Below are positions 40,862 to 41,384 of a DNA stretch of 41,384 nt, one piece after another. Position 1 is the stretch's first letter, and every line of letters begins with the position of its first letter. This DNA comes from an uncultured Lachnospiraceae bacterium (GTDB taxonomy: Bacteria > Bacillota > Clostridia > Lachnospirales > Lachnospiraceae): positions 1 to 41,384 of the forward strand of contig CASCGD010000014.1 in the NCBI GenBank assembly GCA_949132985.1. The letters are read 5' to 3'. The translations under genes and the position numbers were made by a program. The notes below the pieces were generated by a model, which worked only from the letters and a program-made list of their open reading frames with translations, ran no database searches and was not told the DNA's origin.

Positions 40862-41107
40862 TCATGTATGATCCCGCTCTGCTGACGCAACGTCAGCCTG
40901 GACCAATATTTTGTTCGCCATGTCCTTCCCCAGCGCTACGCGGGAATCCTTCACATTCACGATGAGATTACCGCCGATCGCAGACACGACAGTCACCGCA
41001 CTGCCAACCACAAAACCCAGATTCTCCAAAAATTTCTTTGTGTCATTTTTTCCGCCGACCCGCTTGATCGTGTTCGGCTCTCCTTGTATTGCCATTGTCA
41101 GGGGCAT
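40862..41107 (-). CDS. feoA: FeoA-domain protein (first copy)
   Basis: An 81-residue FeoA protein starting MPLTMAIQGEPNTIKRVGG, with FLENLGFVVGSAVTVVSAIG and DSRVALGKDMANKILV. The start at 41107 has AAAGGAGA in front. Two different FeoA proteins in one operon are usual in Clostridia and suggest a heteromeric regulator of FeoB. It is the first gene of the operon. Confidence 0.93.
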   Translation of the reverse strand: MPLTMAIQGEPNTIKRVGGKNDTKKFLENLGFVVGSAVTVVSAIGGNLIVNVKDSRVALGKDMANKILVQADVASAERDHT

Positions 41108-41208
41108 GATTTGTCTCCTTTCCTTCATATGATTGTGGCGCAGGGCACGGCCCAGGTTTACGGGCAGGTATTCCTGTACCACTGTTTTTATGTTTTTCTT
41201 CGATAGTT

Positions 41209-41237
41209 AGTATATACTCGTATTTGTTAGTTGTCAA
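41209..41237 (-). promoter_or_regulatory. Promoter of the feo operon with overlapping palindrome
   Basis: On the minus strand a perfect TTGACA (41232-41237) and TATACT (41209-41214) are 17 bases apart. A loose palindrome, GTTA-N8-TAAC, overlaps the -35 box and could bind an iron-responsive repressor. From 41238 to the window end I see AT-rich sequence without a gene. Confidence 0.75.
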
Positions 41238-41384
41238 TAACTTTTTTCATATATAGCTAATAAATTTTACCTTCAACTAATCTTTTCCGCATTTTGAGCA
41301 GTAAAACCTTGCGCAAGACAGCCGGCATGATATTACTGCGGCGGTTAAATATCGACGTTTTTACTTGTATCAATTTCTATCTGC

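Overview
The window looks like chromosome of a Clostridia member, most likely a Lachnospiraceae gut anaerobe. The evidence is the Firmicutes-type ecfA1-ecfA2-ecfT-truA-rplM-rpsI genes, strong AGGAGG-type ribosome sites, a FeoA-FeoA-FeoB iron operon with a Cys-rich helper, a VanW protein, a B12-binding radical SAM protein of the DUF4080 type, and an MMPL/heptad-repeat pair. The species cannot be named from sequence alone. Most genes lie on the minus strand.

Layout. Bases 1-583 are a scrapyard of mobile-element pieces (replication-organizer-like, VirD4/TraG-like and tyrosine-integrase fragments) next to a small ribbon-helix-helix gene. rpsI and rplM follow with their own promoter. From 1861 to 13496 lies a catabolic island for a sugar-amine (Amadori-type) compound. 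It holds FrlD-like, FrlC-like and FrlB-like enzymes, an FGGY kinase, a BtpA/SgcQ-like TIM barrel, a DeoR regulator, a polyamine/opine-type ABC importer and an MFS carrier. YitT, truA, ecfT, ecfA2 and ecfA1 come next. In many Firmicutes truA is directly followed by rplM, so the island appears to split this housekeeping block.

From 18218 to 23142 lie trmL, an aminotransferase with an overlapping Lrp regulator, a HypE-like AIR-synthase protein and a VanW protein with a Lys-Asp tail. From 23300 to 26931 are a 37-residue membrane peptide, a membrane-anchored protein, a radical SAM protein and a DEDD exonuclease. From 26953 to 32794 are an MMPL exporter with a heptad-repeat partner, a TetR regulator, YjbQ and a small unknown protein. 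After that come a BIG2 surface protein, serine acetyltransferase, several small membrane proteins, an HD protein and the ferrous-iron operon.

How they work together. In the island, import (ABC or MFS) would be followed by 3-epimerisation (FrlC), phosphorylation (FrlD and/or the FGGY kinase) and deglycation (FrlB). A DeoR protein with a clear palindromic site upstream of its own gene is the likely regulator. The MMPL pair looks like an exporter whose mRNA starts with an operator, a tiny ORF and an intrinsic-terminator hairpin.

The most unusual non-coding signal is a pair of long imperfect hairpins (16899-17064 and 26046-26203). Short loop motifs are conserved between the two copies while the paired arms differ in compensating ways. 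This suggests a structured RNA or a hairpin DNA element family. No rRNA, tRNA or CRISPR array was found.
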